From Rhodoferax sp. (GTDB lineage: Bacteria > Pseudomonadota > Gammaproteobacteria > Burkholderiales > Burkholderiaceae_C): a DNA stretch of 26,410 nt. Below are positions 15,604-23,781 of this stretch, piece after piece. The notes under the pieces were generated by a model. It was given only the letters and a program-made list of their open reading frames with translations, was not told where the DNA came from and did no database searches. Position 1 is the stretch's first letter; every line of letters begins with the position of its first letter. The stretch lies in the NCBI GenBank assembly GCA_028711355.1, contig JAQTSL010000008.1:1-26410 (forward strand), read 5' to 3'. Made by a program: the position numbers and the translations under genes.

Positions 15604-17525
15604 AGGCACTTGACATACGTACACGGATGTTACTGGCAGCCTTGTTGCCGCTGGCGCTGATCAGCGTTCTGCTGTCAGTCTGGGCGCTGATGAGCCGGTC
15701 TGACGACCTGCAGATAGCCTACGAACAACGTAACCATCTGGTCGCACGACAAATCGGGATGGCCAGTGAATACGGTTTGTTTTCGGGCAACCGCACGCAG
15801 TTGCAAGCTTTGGTTGTTGGTGCATTGCTTGAAGCTGACGTCCGGTGGGTGGCTATTGTCGATCGGCAGGGGCAAGTCCTGGCCAGTGGGGGTGACTCGG
15901 CTCTGATGCCTTCGCTAGACCAGCTACTTACGGAAACGCATGGGTCGCTGACCCGCCAGCCGGTGGACTACATTCGCCAGCCGGTGTTTCCAAGTAACAC
16001 CCCACTGGAGGAGGTGTTTGACGGCGCGATTGCATCGACGCCGCCGTCTCGGGTGTCGCTGGGGCAGGTGGTGGTGTCGTTTTCACGCCAGGCCCTGAAT
16101 GACCGTAAACGCAATCTGCTGTTGGTCGGCGGCTTGATCGTTAGTTTGACTCTTTTGTTTGGCATGGCGCTGGCAGTTTGGCTCAGCCGCGGCGTGCTGC
16201 GCCCGATCATGCAAATCTCGCAATTGGTGGAGCAGATCGGTCGGGGTGAGTTTGATCAAGCGCGAGAGCGGCGCGGCGCGCTTTCGCGCGACGATCCTTT
16301 GTACGATCTGCAAGTGCGGGTACACCAGATGTCAGAGCAATTGCGGCTGGCGCGTGATGAGTTGCAGCAGCAGGTTGAATTGGCAACGCAAAAGCTGCGC
16401 GAAAAAAAAGAAGAAGCAGAAGCTGCCAACTTGGCCAAGACGCGCTTTCTGGCCGCAGCCAGTCACGATTTGCGTCAGCCCACGCATGCGCTGGGCTTGT
16501 TTGTGTCACGCCTGTCGCAGCTTGATCATGATGTCCAGACGCGCCAGTTGGTCAGCCATCTGGAGGCGTCGGTGCTGGCACTCCAAAATCTGCTCGATGG
16601 TCTGCTCGATATTTCCCGACTGGAAGCGCATGGGGTGCCGGTGAACGAACGTCCTTTTGCAATGGCAACGCTGCTGGACCAATTGAGCAAGGACCTGTCG
16701 GATGTGGCGCGTGCCAAGGGGCTGGTACTACAGATCCGGCCCAGCACGGCCTGGGTACGTAGCGACGCGACGCTGGTGTATCGCATTGTGCTTAATCTGG
16801 TCAATAACGCCATCCGCTACACCCAACGCGGTCGGGTGCTGGTGGTGGCACGCGCATACCGGTCGTGCCAGCAGTTGAAGATTCAGGTCTGGGATACCGG
16901 CGTCGGCATTGCGCCAGAACACCACCAGGCGGTGTTTGGCGAATTTTTCCAGGTGAGCAATGCCGCACGCGATCGCACCAAAGGTTTGGGCCTGGGTTTA
17001 AGCATCGTACAGCGCACCGCCGACCTGCTGGGACTCGCGGTGCATTTGAGGTCGCGTTTGGGCCTGGGCACCTGCGTCACGGTGACGCTACCGTTGGTGG
17101 AGGCGGACCCCAACGCGCTGGCTGTGGGGGCAACCGAAGACAGCACCCCCCTTGAACTGACCGGCGTGGATGTTCTGGTGATCGAGGACGACGCACTGGC
17201 TAGCCAGGCGCTGACGGTGCTGTTGCAGGGCTGGGGAATGCGTGTGTTCGAGGCCGGTAGTTTGGCCCAGGCGCTTGAGCAGATGGCCAACGGCTGGGTG
17301 CCCGGTGTCATTATCAGCGACTACCGTTTGCAGGACGAAGTCAACGGTATTGAGGCCATTGAATCGTTGCGGCGCGAACTAAACGTTGGTGTCGCCGCCT
17401 GCCTGATGAGCGGCGACAGCCAGCCCAGCCTGGCGCAGCAGGCACAGGAGGCCGGTTTGACGCTGCTGCAAAAGCCGGTTCGCCCGGCCAAGCTGCGCAG
17501 CCTGCTGCGGCGTCTGTTGGCCTGA
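15600..17525 (+). CDS. Hybrid sensor histidine kinase with periplasmic sensor and C-terminal receiver
   Basis: The protein has 641 residues. TM1 is at about 9-31, followed by a periplasmic domain at 32-170 (EYGLFSGNRTQLQALV, somewhat like BarA-type sensors), TM2 at 173-195, a HAMP linker at 196-250 and a coiled coil at 250-278. HisKA has phospho-acceptor H289 in AASHDLRQP. The ATPase has N403 (NLVNNAIRYT), G1 DTGVGI (432-437) and G2 KGLGLGL (461-467). The C-terminal receiver has acidic E529/D530/D531, phospho-acceptor D574 (IISDYRL) and K625. All catalytic residues are present. The start overlaps the binding-protein stop by four bases. It ends three bases from the stop of the convergent response regulator. 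Confidence 0.96.
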   Translation: MKALDIRTRMLLAALLPLALISVLLSVWALMSRSDDLQIAYEQRNHLVARQIGMASEYGLFSGNRTQLQALVVGALLEADVRWVAIVDRQGQVLASGGDSALMPSLDQLLTETHGSLTRQPVDYIRQPVFPSNTPLEEVFDGAIASTPPSRVSLGQVVVSFSRQALNDRKRNLLLVGGLIVSLTLLFGMALAVWLSRGVLRPIMQISQLVEQIGRGEFDQARERRGALSRDDPLYDLQVRVHQMSEQLRLARDELQQQVELATQKLREKKEEAEAANLAKTRFLAAASHDLRQPTHALGLFVSRLSQLDHDVQTRQLVSHLEASVLALQNLLDGLLDISRLEAHGVPVNERPFAMATLLDQLSKDLSDVARAKGLVLQIRPSTAWVRSDATLVYRIVLNLVNNAIRYTQRGRVLVVARAYRSCQQLKIQVWDTGVGIAPEHHQAVFGEFFQVSNAARDRTKGLGLGLSIVQRTADLLGLAVHLRSRLGLGTCVTVTLPLVEADPNALAVGATEDSTPLELTGVDVLVIEDDALASQALTVLLQGWGMRVFEAGSLAQALEQMANGWVPGVIISDYRLQDEVNGIEAIESLRRELNVGVAACLMSGDSQPSLAQQAQEAGLTLLQKPVRPAKLRSLLRRLLA

Positions 17526-17528
17526 GCA

Positions 17529-18173
17529 TCAAGGTGCCGGTGTGCTGTTCATGCCATAGCCCCAGCGTCGTCCCTCCATGGCCGCCTGGAGTCGGCTACT
17601 CACCCCCAGGATGCGCAGAATCAACGTCACGTGGCTTTTGATGGTTTCTTCAGCCAGATTGAGCTTGTCGCCAATTTCGCGGTTGCTGTAGCCGCGCTGG
17701 ATAAGCTTCAAAACTTCCTGCTGGCGTTGGGTAAACACCGGTGCTGCGCAGGTCAACCCAGCTCCGGCCGGACGCGGCGCAAATTCTTTGGGCACCACCA
17801 CCTCACCCTTGAGTACCCGGCGCAAGCTATCGAGCAAATCGCTACTCAGGCCTGATTTGGTGATAAAGCCGGCTGCCCCTTGTTCCATCAGACGCTGCAT
17901 GATGCTCGGGTTGGCCGAGCCCGAGAGGATCACCACCGGTAGCTCAGGGTGGCGCTGGCCCAGCACGCCCAGCGCGGTCAGGCCATCCATGTCGGGCAGA
18001 TGGTAATCCAGCAGCACCAGGTCCAGGTCGGGGTGCGTTTGCGCCAACTCAAACGCCTGTGTGCAATCGGCAGCTTGCAACACTTCGGTGTGATGCTGCG
18101 CATCCAGGCCCTGCAACACTTGCGACAAGCCTTCGCGCACCAGAGCATGATCGTCCACCACCAGAATCTTCAA
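17529..18173 (-). CDS. NarL/LuxR-type response regulator
   Basis: The protein has 214 residues. The receiver domain has D7/D8, phospho-acceptor D56 (VLLDYHLPDMDG), S84 and K106. A LuxR helix-turn-helix at about 148-200 contains FTQRQQEVLKLIQRGYSNREI and EETIKSHVTLILRILGV. The start is TTG at 18173: MKILVVDDH begins there, a TAG stop blocks the frame upstream before any ATG, and AAGGGG lies eight bases before the TTG. It is convergent with the hybrid kinase, the likely partner, and divergent from dnaE, whose start is only 26 bases away. Confidence 0.96.
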   Translation of the reverse strand: MKILVVDDHALVREGLSQVLQGLDAQHHTEVLQAADCTQAFELAQTHPDLDLVLLDYHLPDMDGLTALGVLGQRHPELPVVILSGSANPSIMQRLMEQGAAGFITKSGLSSDLLDSLRRVLKGEVVVPKEFAPRPAGAGLTCAAPVFTQRQQEVLKLIQRGYSNREIGDKLNLAEETIKSHVTLILRILGVSSRLQAAMEGRRWGYGMNSTPAP

Positions 18174-18199
18174 AAGCGTAGCCCCTTTGCTTTCCTACA

Positions 18200-21100
18200 A
18201 TGCAGGCCATGTTTGTTCATCTGCGCCTGCACACCGAATTTTCCGTCATCGACGGCACCAACCGCATCAATGATATTGTCAAGTCTGCCGCCTCGGACCG
18301 ACAGCCTGCGTTGGCCATCACTGATCTGAGTAATCTGTTTGGTGCTGTCAAATTTTACAAAGAAGGTCGCAAGCGTGGTGTCAAGCCGTTGATTGGCGCT
18401 GAAGTCTGGCTGGAGAGCCTGGGGTCTGACGCGACCCAACAGTCGCGGATTTTGCTGCTGGTGCAAGATCACCAAGGCTACCTCAACCTGTCTGAATTGC
18501 TCACGCGCGCCTGGACGCAAAGCGCCGGCAAGACCCAGGCCGTGGTGACGCTGGCGTGGCTTGCCGAGTTGCAAGGTGGCTTGATCTGCCTGTCGGGCGC
18601 GCAGGCCGGACCAGTTGGGCTGGCGTTGTTGCAAAGCGACTCGACGCGCGCTTTCGATCTGGCCTTGCAACTGTCTGGCATATTTCCCCATCGGTTTTAC
18701 CTGGAATTGCAGCGCGCTGGTCGCCCACAGGACGAACTGCACGTCGCTGCCGCGGTGCAATTGGCGCAGCGACTACAGTTGCCGGTGGTCGCTACCCACC
18801 CGGTCCAGTTTGCCGCGCCCGACGATTTTGAGGCGCATGAGGCGCGCGTCTGCATTGCAGAAGGCGAAATCCTGGCCAACCCGCGCCGGGTGCGCCGCTT
18901 CACGCGTGAACAATATTTCAAATCTGCCAGCCAGATGCAGGCGCTGTTTGCCGACCTGCCGTCGGCGCTGGCCAATACGCTTGAAATAGCCCAACGCTGC
19001 AACCTGACGCTGTTGCTGGGCAAACCACAGTTGCCCAATTTTCCAATTCCGTCGGTGGACGGCAAGGTGTTGTCGGTCAATGACTATTTTCGCTACGCGG
19101 CGCAACAGGGGCTGATCGAACGCATGGCCCAGATCTATCTGGACGCCAGCCAGCGTCAGTTGCAGTGGCCACGCTACCAGGAGCGGCTTGAGTTTGAACT
19201 AGAAACCATTCTGAAAATGGATTTCCCGGGCTACTTTCTGATTGTTGGCGACTTCATCAACTGGGCCAAAAACAACGGTTGCCCGGTCGGACCGGGACGC
19301 GGTTCGGGCGCTGGTTCGCTGGTGGCGTATGCGCTGAAAATCACCGACCTGGACCCGCTGCGCTACAAACTGTTGTTTGAGCGCTTTTTGAACCCCGAGC
19401 GGGTGTCGATGCCCGACTTTGACATTGACTTCTGCCAGACCAATCGTGATCGTGTGATCGACTACGTCAAGTTCAAGTATGGCCGCGACGCGGTCAGCCA
19501 GATTGCCACCTTTGGCACCCTGGCCGCACGCGCGGCGATCCGCGATGTGGGCCGTGTGCTGGACATGAGCTACACCTTTTGCGACGGCATCAGCAAGCTC
19601 ATTCCGAACAAGCCCGGCGTGGCTGTTACGCTGCAACTGCCGCCGCCGGACCGCAAGCCAGACGACAAGACGGTTTATGCGATTGAGGCCGAACCGGTGC
19701 TAGCCGAGCGCGAGGCCAAAGAAGAAGACGTGCATACGCTGCTGGAGCTGGCGCGCAAGCTTGAAGGGCTGACACGCAACATTGGCATGCACGCCGGTGG
19801 GGTGCTGATTGCACCCGGCAAGCTGACTGATTTTTGTCCGCTGTACCAGCAGCCCGGCAGCGATAGCGCGGTCAGCCAATTTGACAAATACGACGTCGAG
19901 GCGGTTGGTCTGGTCAAGTTTGACTTTTTAGGCCTGGCTACGCTGACGATTCTGGAAATAGCACGCGAGTTGATCCACCAGCGCCACCCGGGGCAGGAGA
20001 ACTTTGCGTTTGAAACCCTGCCACTGGACGACGTAGCAGTTTATCGGTTGTTCCAGCAGGGCAAGACTGAGGCCGTGTTCCAGTTTGAAAGTCGTGGTAT
20101 GCAAGGCATGCTGCGTGACGCCAAACCAACCCGGCTGGAAGACCTGATCGCCCTGAACGCCCTGTACCGCCCCGGTCCGATGGACTTGATCCCAAGCTTT
20201 GTCGCGCGAAAACACGGCCGCGAGGTGGTGGAGTACCCGCACCCGCTGGTGGCTGAGATGTTGTCCGAGACCTACGGCATCATGGTCTATCAGGAGCAGG
20301 TCATGCAGACTGCTCAGATACTGGGGGGCTATTCATTGGGTAGCGCCGATATGCTGCGCCGCGCGATGGGCAAAAAAGACGCCGCCGAAATGGCGCGCCA
20401 GCGCCAGACCTTTCGCGACGGTGCGGCCAAAAACAACATCGATCAGGTCAAGGCCGACGAGATCTTTGACTTGATGGAAAAGTTTGCCGGCTATGGCTTC
20501 AACAAGAGCCATGCCGCCGCTTATTCGCTGCTGGCGTACCACACGGCTTGGCTCAAGGTGCATTACACCGCCGAGTTTTTCTGCGCCAATATGACGGTGG
20601 AAATGGACGACACCGACAAGCTCAAGGTGTTGTTGCAGGATGCGCTCAAAATGGGGCTGACGTTTGAGCCGCCTGACGTGAATCGGGGCAGCAGCCGGTT
20701 CGAACCCGTGTCTGACAGCGTGGTGCGCTACGGTTTGGCGGCTATCAAGGGCAGTGGTCAAAGCGCGATTGAAGCAATTGTGGCAGCACGTCTGGGCCTC
20801 GGCGTGGGGCCACGCGCTGCGCAGCAGGGGCCGTTCAAGAGCCTGTTTGATTTTTGCGCCCGGGTGGACCGCACTCGCATCAACAAGCGCACGGTCGAGG
20901 CGCTGATCAAGGCGGGTGCGTTCGATCGGATCGATCTCAATCGGTCCAGCCTGCTGGCTAGCCTGGACCTGGCGTTCGAATATGGTGCGGCGATGCTGGC
21001 CAACGCCAATCAGTGCAGCCTGTTTGATCTGGGCGAGGAAGACGCGCTGGGATCGAGCACACAAGAACCGCCGCTGGTGGCTGCAACGCCTTGGAGCGTC

Positions 21101-21769
21101 AAGGAGCGGCTGACCTTTGAAAAGACTGCGCTCGGGTTCTATCTGTCGGGACACTTGTTTGACGAGGTGGCGTCCGAGCTGCGCCGTTTTGTCAAGCGGG
21201 CGCTGTCCGATCTGATTGACACCCGTGAACCGCAATTGGCGGCCGGTGTTGTCACCGACTTGCGTGTTATCAACGGGCAGCGTGGCAAGCTGGCACTGTT
21301 CAAGCTGGACGACGGCTCAGCGGTACTGGACGCGCGGGTCGAGGAGGCGCTGTACAACGCCAACCGTAACCAACTGCGTGACGATGAGGTGATCGTTGTT
21401 ATGGCACGGCAACAGCCAGACCGCTTTTCCGGTGGGCTGCAACTCAACGTAACGCAACTCTGGGGTCTTGAGCAGGCGCGCTGTCGGTTTGGCAAACATC
21501 TGCACTTGAAGCTGCCAGACACGTCGCTGCCCAGGCTTGACATCGCCCGGATGTTGCGGGACTTTCCGGTGCAGCGCGAACCAACTGAACAGGGCGTGGT
21601 GCAATACGGCCTGGGGGTGCAGGTGACGCTGACTTGTACTGCTGAGCAGGGTGCCGCCAGCGCGCAGTTGCAGCTTGGTGAGGCGGTGCGGTTCTACCCC
21701 AGTGACGCCGCGCTGGCGAGCTGGTGGGCCCAGGCGGCACCAGGTAGTGTAGAAATTGTTTATGAATGA
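18200..21769 (+). CDS. dnaE: DNA polymerase III alpha subunit
   Basis: The protein has 1189 residues and is the replicative polymerase catalytic subunit. The N-terminal PHP domain starts FVHLRLHTEFSVIDGTNRI. Its metal site is degenerate (TDLSNLFG in place of TDHGNL), as in E. coli, so proofreading would rest with DnaQ. The polymerase core contains GRGSGAGSLVAYALKITDLD, the catalytic aspartates in PDFDIDF (405-411) and the third aspartate D575 in KFDFLGL. AGYGFNKSHAAAYSLLAY and an OB-fold region (AAGVVTDLRVINGQRGKLA) follow. The start is uncertain between ATG 18200 (MQAMFVH) and ATG 18209 (MFVH); neither has a strong ribosome-binding site. Length is normal for the DnaE1 type. Confidence 0.98.
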   Translation: MQAMFVHLRLHTEFSVIDGTNRINDIVKSAASDRQPALAITDLSNLFGAVKFYKEGRKRGVKPLIGAEVWLESLGSDATQQSRILLLVQDHQGYLNLSELLTRAWTQSAGKTQAVVTLAWLAELQGGLICLSGAQAGPVGLALLQSDSTRAFDLALQLSGIFPHRFYLELQRAGRPQDELHVAAAVQLAQRLQLPVVATHPVQFAAPDDFEAHEARVCIAEGEILANPRRVRRFTREQYFKSASQMQALFADLPSALANTLEIAQRCNLTLLLGKPQLPNFPIPSVDGKVLSVNDYFRYAAQQGLIERMAQIYLDASQRQLQWPRYQERLEFELETILKMDFPGYFLIVGDFINWAKNNGCPVGPGRGSGAGSLVAYALKITDLDPLRYKLLFERFLNPERVSMPDFDIDFCQTNRDRVIDYVKFKYGRDAVSQIATFGTLAARAAIRDVGRVLDMSYTFCDGISKLIPNKPGVAVTLQLPPPDRKPDDKTVYAIEAEPVLAEREAKEEDVHTLLELARKLEGLTRNIGMHAGGVLIAPGKLTDFCPLYQQPGSDSAVSQFDKYDVEAVGLVKFDFLGLATLTILEIARELIHQRHPGQENFAFETLPLDDVAVYRLFQQGKTEAVFQFESRGMQGMLRDAKPTRLEDLIALNALYRPGPMDLIPSFVARKHGREVVEYPHPLVAEMLSETYGIMVYQEQVMQTAQILGGYSLGSADMLRRAMGKKDAAEMARQRQTFRDGAAKNNIDQVKADEIFDLMEKFAGYGFNKSHAAAYSLLAYHTAWLKVHYTAEFFCANMTVEMDDTDKLKVLLQDALKMGLTFEPPDVNRGSSRFEPVSDSVVRYGLAAIKGSGQSAIEAIVAARLGLGVGPRAAQQGPFKSLFDFCARVDRTRINKRTVEALIKAGAFDRIDLNRSSLLASLDLAFEYGAAMLANANQCSLFDLGEEDALGSSTQEPPLVAATPWSVKERLTFEKTALGFYLSGHLFDEVASELRRFVKRALSDLIDTREPQLAAGVVTDLRVINGQRGKLALFKLDDGSAVLDARVEEALYNANRNQLRDDEVIVVMARQQPDRFSGGLQLNVTQLWGLEQARCRFGKHLHLKLPDTSLPRLDIARMLRDFPVQREPTEQGVVQYGLGVQVTLTCTAEQGAASAQLQLGEAVRFYPSDAALASWWAQAAPGSVEIVYE

Positions 21770-21860
21770 ATTCAGGTCGGCTTTGGTCGTTTCTGCCGCG
21801 ATTTTTTTTACTTGGTGCTGGTCTGGGCGCAGCTTGTCGAGTTTTTAGTCTTTTTGATTT

Positions 21861-21878
21861 GCGGTATGCTTGTACCGC
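21861..21878 (+). promoter_or_regulatory. Small hairpin in the leader of the chemoreceptor gene
   Basis: GCGGTA (21861-21866) and TACCGC (21873-21878) form a perfect 6-bp stem with a 6-base loop. No T-run follows, so a dnaE terminator is doubtful. It lies 54 bases before the chemoreceptor start. The rest of the gap 21770-21932 has T-rich tracts (ATTTTTTTTAC near 21805) but no promoter I would defend. Confidence 0.3.
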
Positions 21879-21932
21879 CGAGTCCCAATTTCCTTTGGTG
21901 ACCAGAAGAGCCCTACCTATAAGAAGGACAAA

Positions 21933-23507
21933 ATGAAAATTGTTCAGCGCCCATGGTTTCTTAACCTGCTGTTTGTTGGCGTCGCGGTAGGCGTTGGCCT
22001 GTTGCTGGCGCTGCTGTTAAATTGGGCGTTGGGAGCGGCGCTTGGTCCGATCTGGCTGGCTTTGGTTGCTGCGCTACCGAGTGCCGTGATTGCGGTTTGG
22101 TTAACCCGGCGCAGTACCCGCGGGTCCAACATCATGGAATTTGTTGACCATATTGGGAAAGCCACCGATCAGGTCATGATTGGTGCGGCGGAAACTTCTT
22201 ATTTTGTCGATTCCGTGAAAAAGAAGATGGAACAGGACGTGCAGACGATTGACGCGGTTGTGACCGGCTCGGAGCAAAATGCCAGCACCACCGAGAAAAT
22301 TGCCAGTAATGCAGAGCAAGCTTTCCGGGTCGCTTCCGAAGTGCTGAGCGAAAGCCGAGCCGGGCGCGACGAGGTTGACCACGGCTTGAACGGGATCAAC
22401 GAAGCCACCAAAGACGCGCAGGCGGCGTTGGTGACGATGAAGGCATTGCAGGACAAATCACGCCGGATTCACATCATCACGGAAGTTATCAACAAAATCT
22501 CTGCCCAGACCAACCTGCTGGCGCTCAACGCCGCGATTGAAGCCGCCCGCGCGGGTGAGCATGGACGAGGCTTCGCGGTGGTCGCTGGTGAAGTCAGACA
22601 ACTCGCACAGGGTACCAAGTCTGCGACGGACGAGATTGGCGTGATGGTGCGTGAAATCAACGAACAGGCAGAAAAGGCGGCCGCTGGCATGACGGCCCTG
22701 ACCGGCAAGGTGAGCCAGGCGGCGCAAAATGTTGAACGCGTGCATGCCATTCTGAATGACATTGAGCGCTCTTCCGGCGAGTCCGAGCAGCGGATTCAGC
22801 AAATTGCCGAAGCGGCACGCGAGCACGTCGAGACCGCGCGCGTCATTTCTGATTCAATTTCACAGATTCGCGACAGTATGTTGACCACGGAAGCGGATCT
22901 GCCGCGCGCCACCGATTCGGCGATGGCGTTGGCTGAATTGGCCGAGGGCATCAGCAACGGGTTGGCAGAATTCAACGTGAAAACGGCGCACGATGACATC
23001 AGGTTGGCAGCGCAGAGCGCGGCCAAAGATGTGCAGCGGGTCTTTGCCCAAGCCATTGCCAATGGCCAGATCAGCCGCGAAGCACTGTTTGACCGGCAAT
23101 ATCAACCGATCCCGAACACCGACCCGCAAAAGCACAGTACCCAATTTGATACCTTTTGCGACCGTGTTCTGCCTGCCATCCAAGAGGGTGTGCTGGCGGC
23201 CATGCCGCAGCTTGTGTTTGCCATTGCGGTCGATAACAATGGTTATTTGCCGACCCATAACAATAAGTTTGCGCAGCCTCTGACGGGTGATTACGCGATT
23301 GATTTTGTCAATAATCGCACCAAGCGCATCTTCAGTGACCGTACCGGTGCGCGTTGCGGCTCCAACACCAGACCGTTCTTGTTGCAGACCTACAAGCGCG
23401 ACACGGGTGAAGTGATGCATGACCTGTCGGTGCCGATTTACCTTGAAGGCCAGCACTGGGGCGGCTTTCGGATTGGCTATCGCTCAGTGGTCGAGGGAAA
23501 TTCTTGA
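21933..23507 (+). CDS. Methyl-accepting chemotaxis protein with C-terminal cytoplasmic sensor domain
   Basis: The protein has 524 residues. The ATG at 21933 follows AAGAAGGA by four bases; upstream in-frame codons are not supported. Two N-terminal membrane segments (about 10-33 and 40-57) are joined by only a few residues, so there is no periplasmic ligand domain. The signalling hairpin tip is at about 185-229 (SAQTNLLALNAAIEAARAGE, then RGFAVVAGEVRQLAQ). After the coiled coil, a globular domain (about 385-519) contains PIPNTDPQKHSTQFDTF, VDNNGYLPTHNNKF and RTGARCGSNTRPFLLQTYKR, with GGFRIGYRS at the end. This resembles a Cache/PAS-like sensor found at the C-terminus of some proteobacterial chemoreceptors. 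The stop codon lies at the edge of tandem array 2. Confidence 0.94.
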   Translation: MKIVQRPWFLNLLFVGVAVGVGLLLALLLNWALGAALGPIWLALVAALPSAVIAVWLTRRSTRGSNIMEFVDHIGKATDQVMIGAAETSYFVDSVKKKMEQDVQTIDAVVTGSEQNASTTEKIASNAEQAFRVASEVLSESRAGRDEVDHGLNGINEATKDAQAALVTMKALQDKSRRIHIITEVINKISAQTNLLALNAAIEAARAGEHGRGFAVVAGEVRQLAQGTKSATDEIGVMVREINEQAEKAAAGMTALTGKVSQAAQNVERVHAILNDIERSSGESEQRIQQIAEAAREHVETARVISDSISQIRDSMLTTEADLPRATDSAMALAELAEGISNGLAEFNVKTAHDDIRLAAQSAAKDVQRVFAQAIANGQISREALFDRQYQPIPNTDPQKHSTQFDTFCDRVLPAIQEGVLAAMPQLVFAIAVDNNGYLPTHNNKFAQPLTGDYAIDFVNNRTKRIFSDRTGARCGSNTRPFLLQTYKRDTGEVMHDLSVPIYLEGQHWGGFRIGYRSVVEGNS

Positions 23508-23781
23508 GGTCTGTCCCGCAAGGTCTTTAATCAGTTGGGGACAGAGCAAAGTTCGCTGCGCGTAACTCTTGGTCTGTCCCACAAGGTTTCAGGATAGTTG
23601 GGGACAGAGCAAAGTTCGCTGCGCGTAACTCTTGGTCTGTCCCGCAAGGTTTCAGGATAGTTGGGGACAGAGCAAAGTTCGCTGCGCGTAACTCTTGGTC
23701 TGTCCCACAAGGTTTCAGGATAGTTGGGGACAGAGCAAAGTTCGCTGCGCGTAACTCTTGGTCTGTTCCACAAGGTCTCAG
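23508..23781 (-). repeat. Tandem hairpin array 2: four units, 63-bp period
   Basis: The motif TTGGGGACAGAGCA recurs with its GGGG at 23537, 23600, 23663 and 23726, exactly 63 bases apart. Each unit has arms GGGGACAGA and TCTGTCCC around a core with TCGCTGCGCG. Read on the minus strand, the array opens with CTGAGACCTTGTGG (at 23781), ends with CCCCAACTGATTA (23540-23528) and has a terminal half-unit running into the chemoreceptor stop. These are the same start and end as array 1. It fills the whole gap between the convergent chemoreceptor and tolA genes and includes the tolA stop codon. The units are nearly identical, with single-base changes such as TGTTCC near 23767. Confidence 0.94.

Noticed and set aside
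20333..21235. A 300-codon minus-strand open frame inside dnaE.
   Set aside because: Antisense to highly conserved dnaE sequence, with no motif or start signal of its own. The same reasoning applies to the 289-codon plus-strand frame at 9125-9994 opposite the FAD oxidoreductase.
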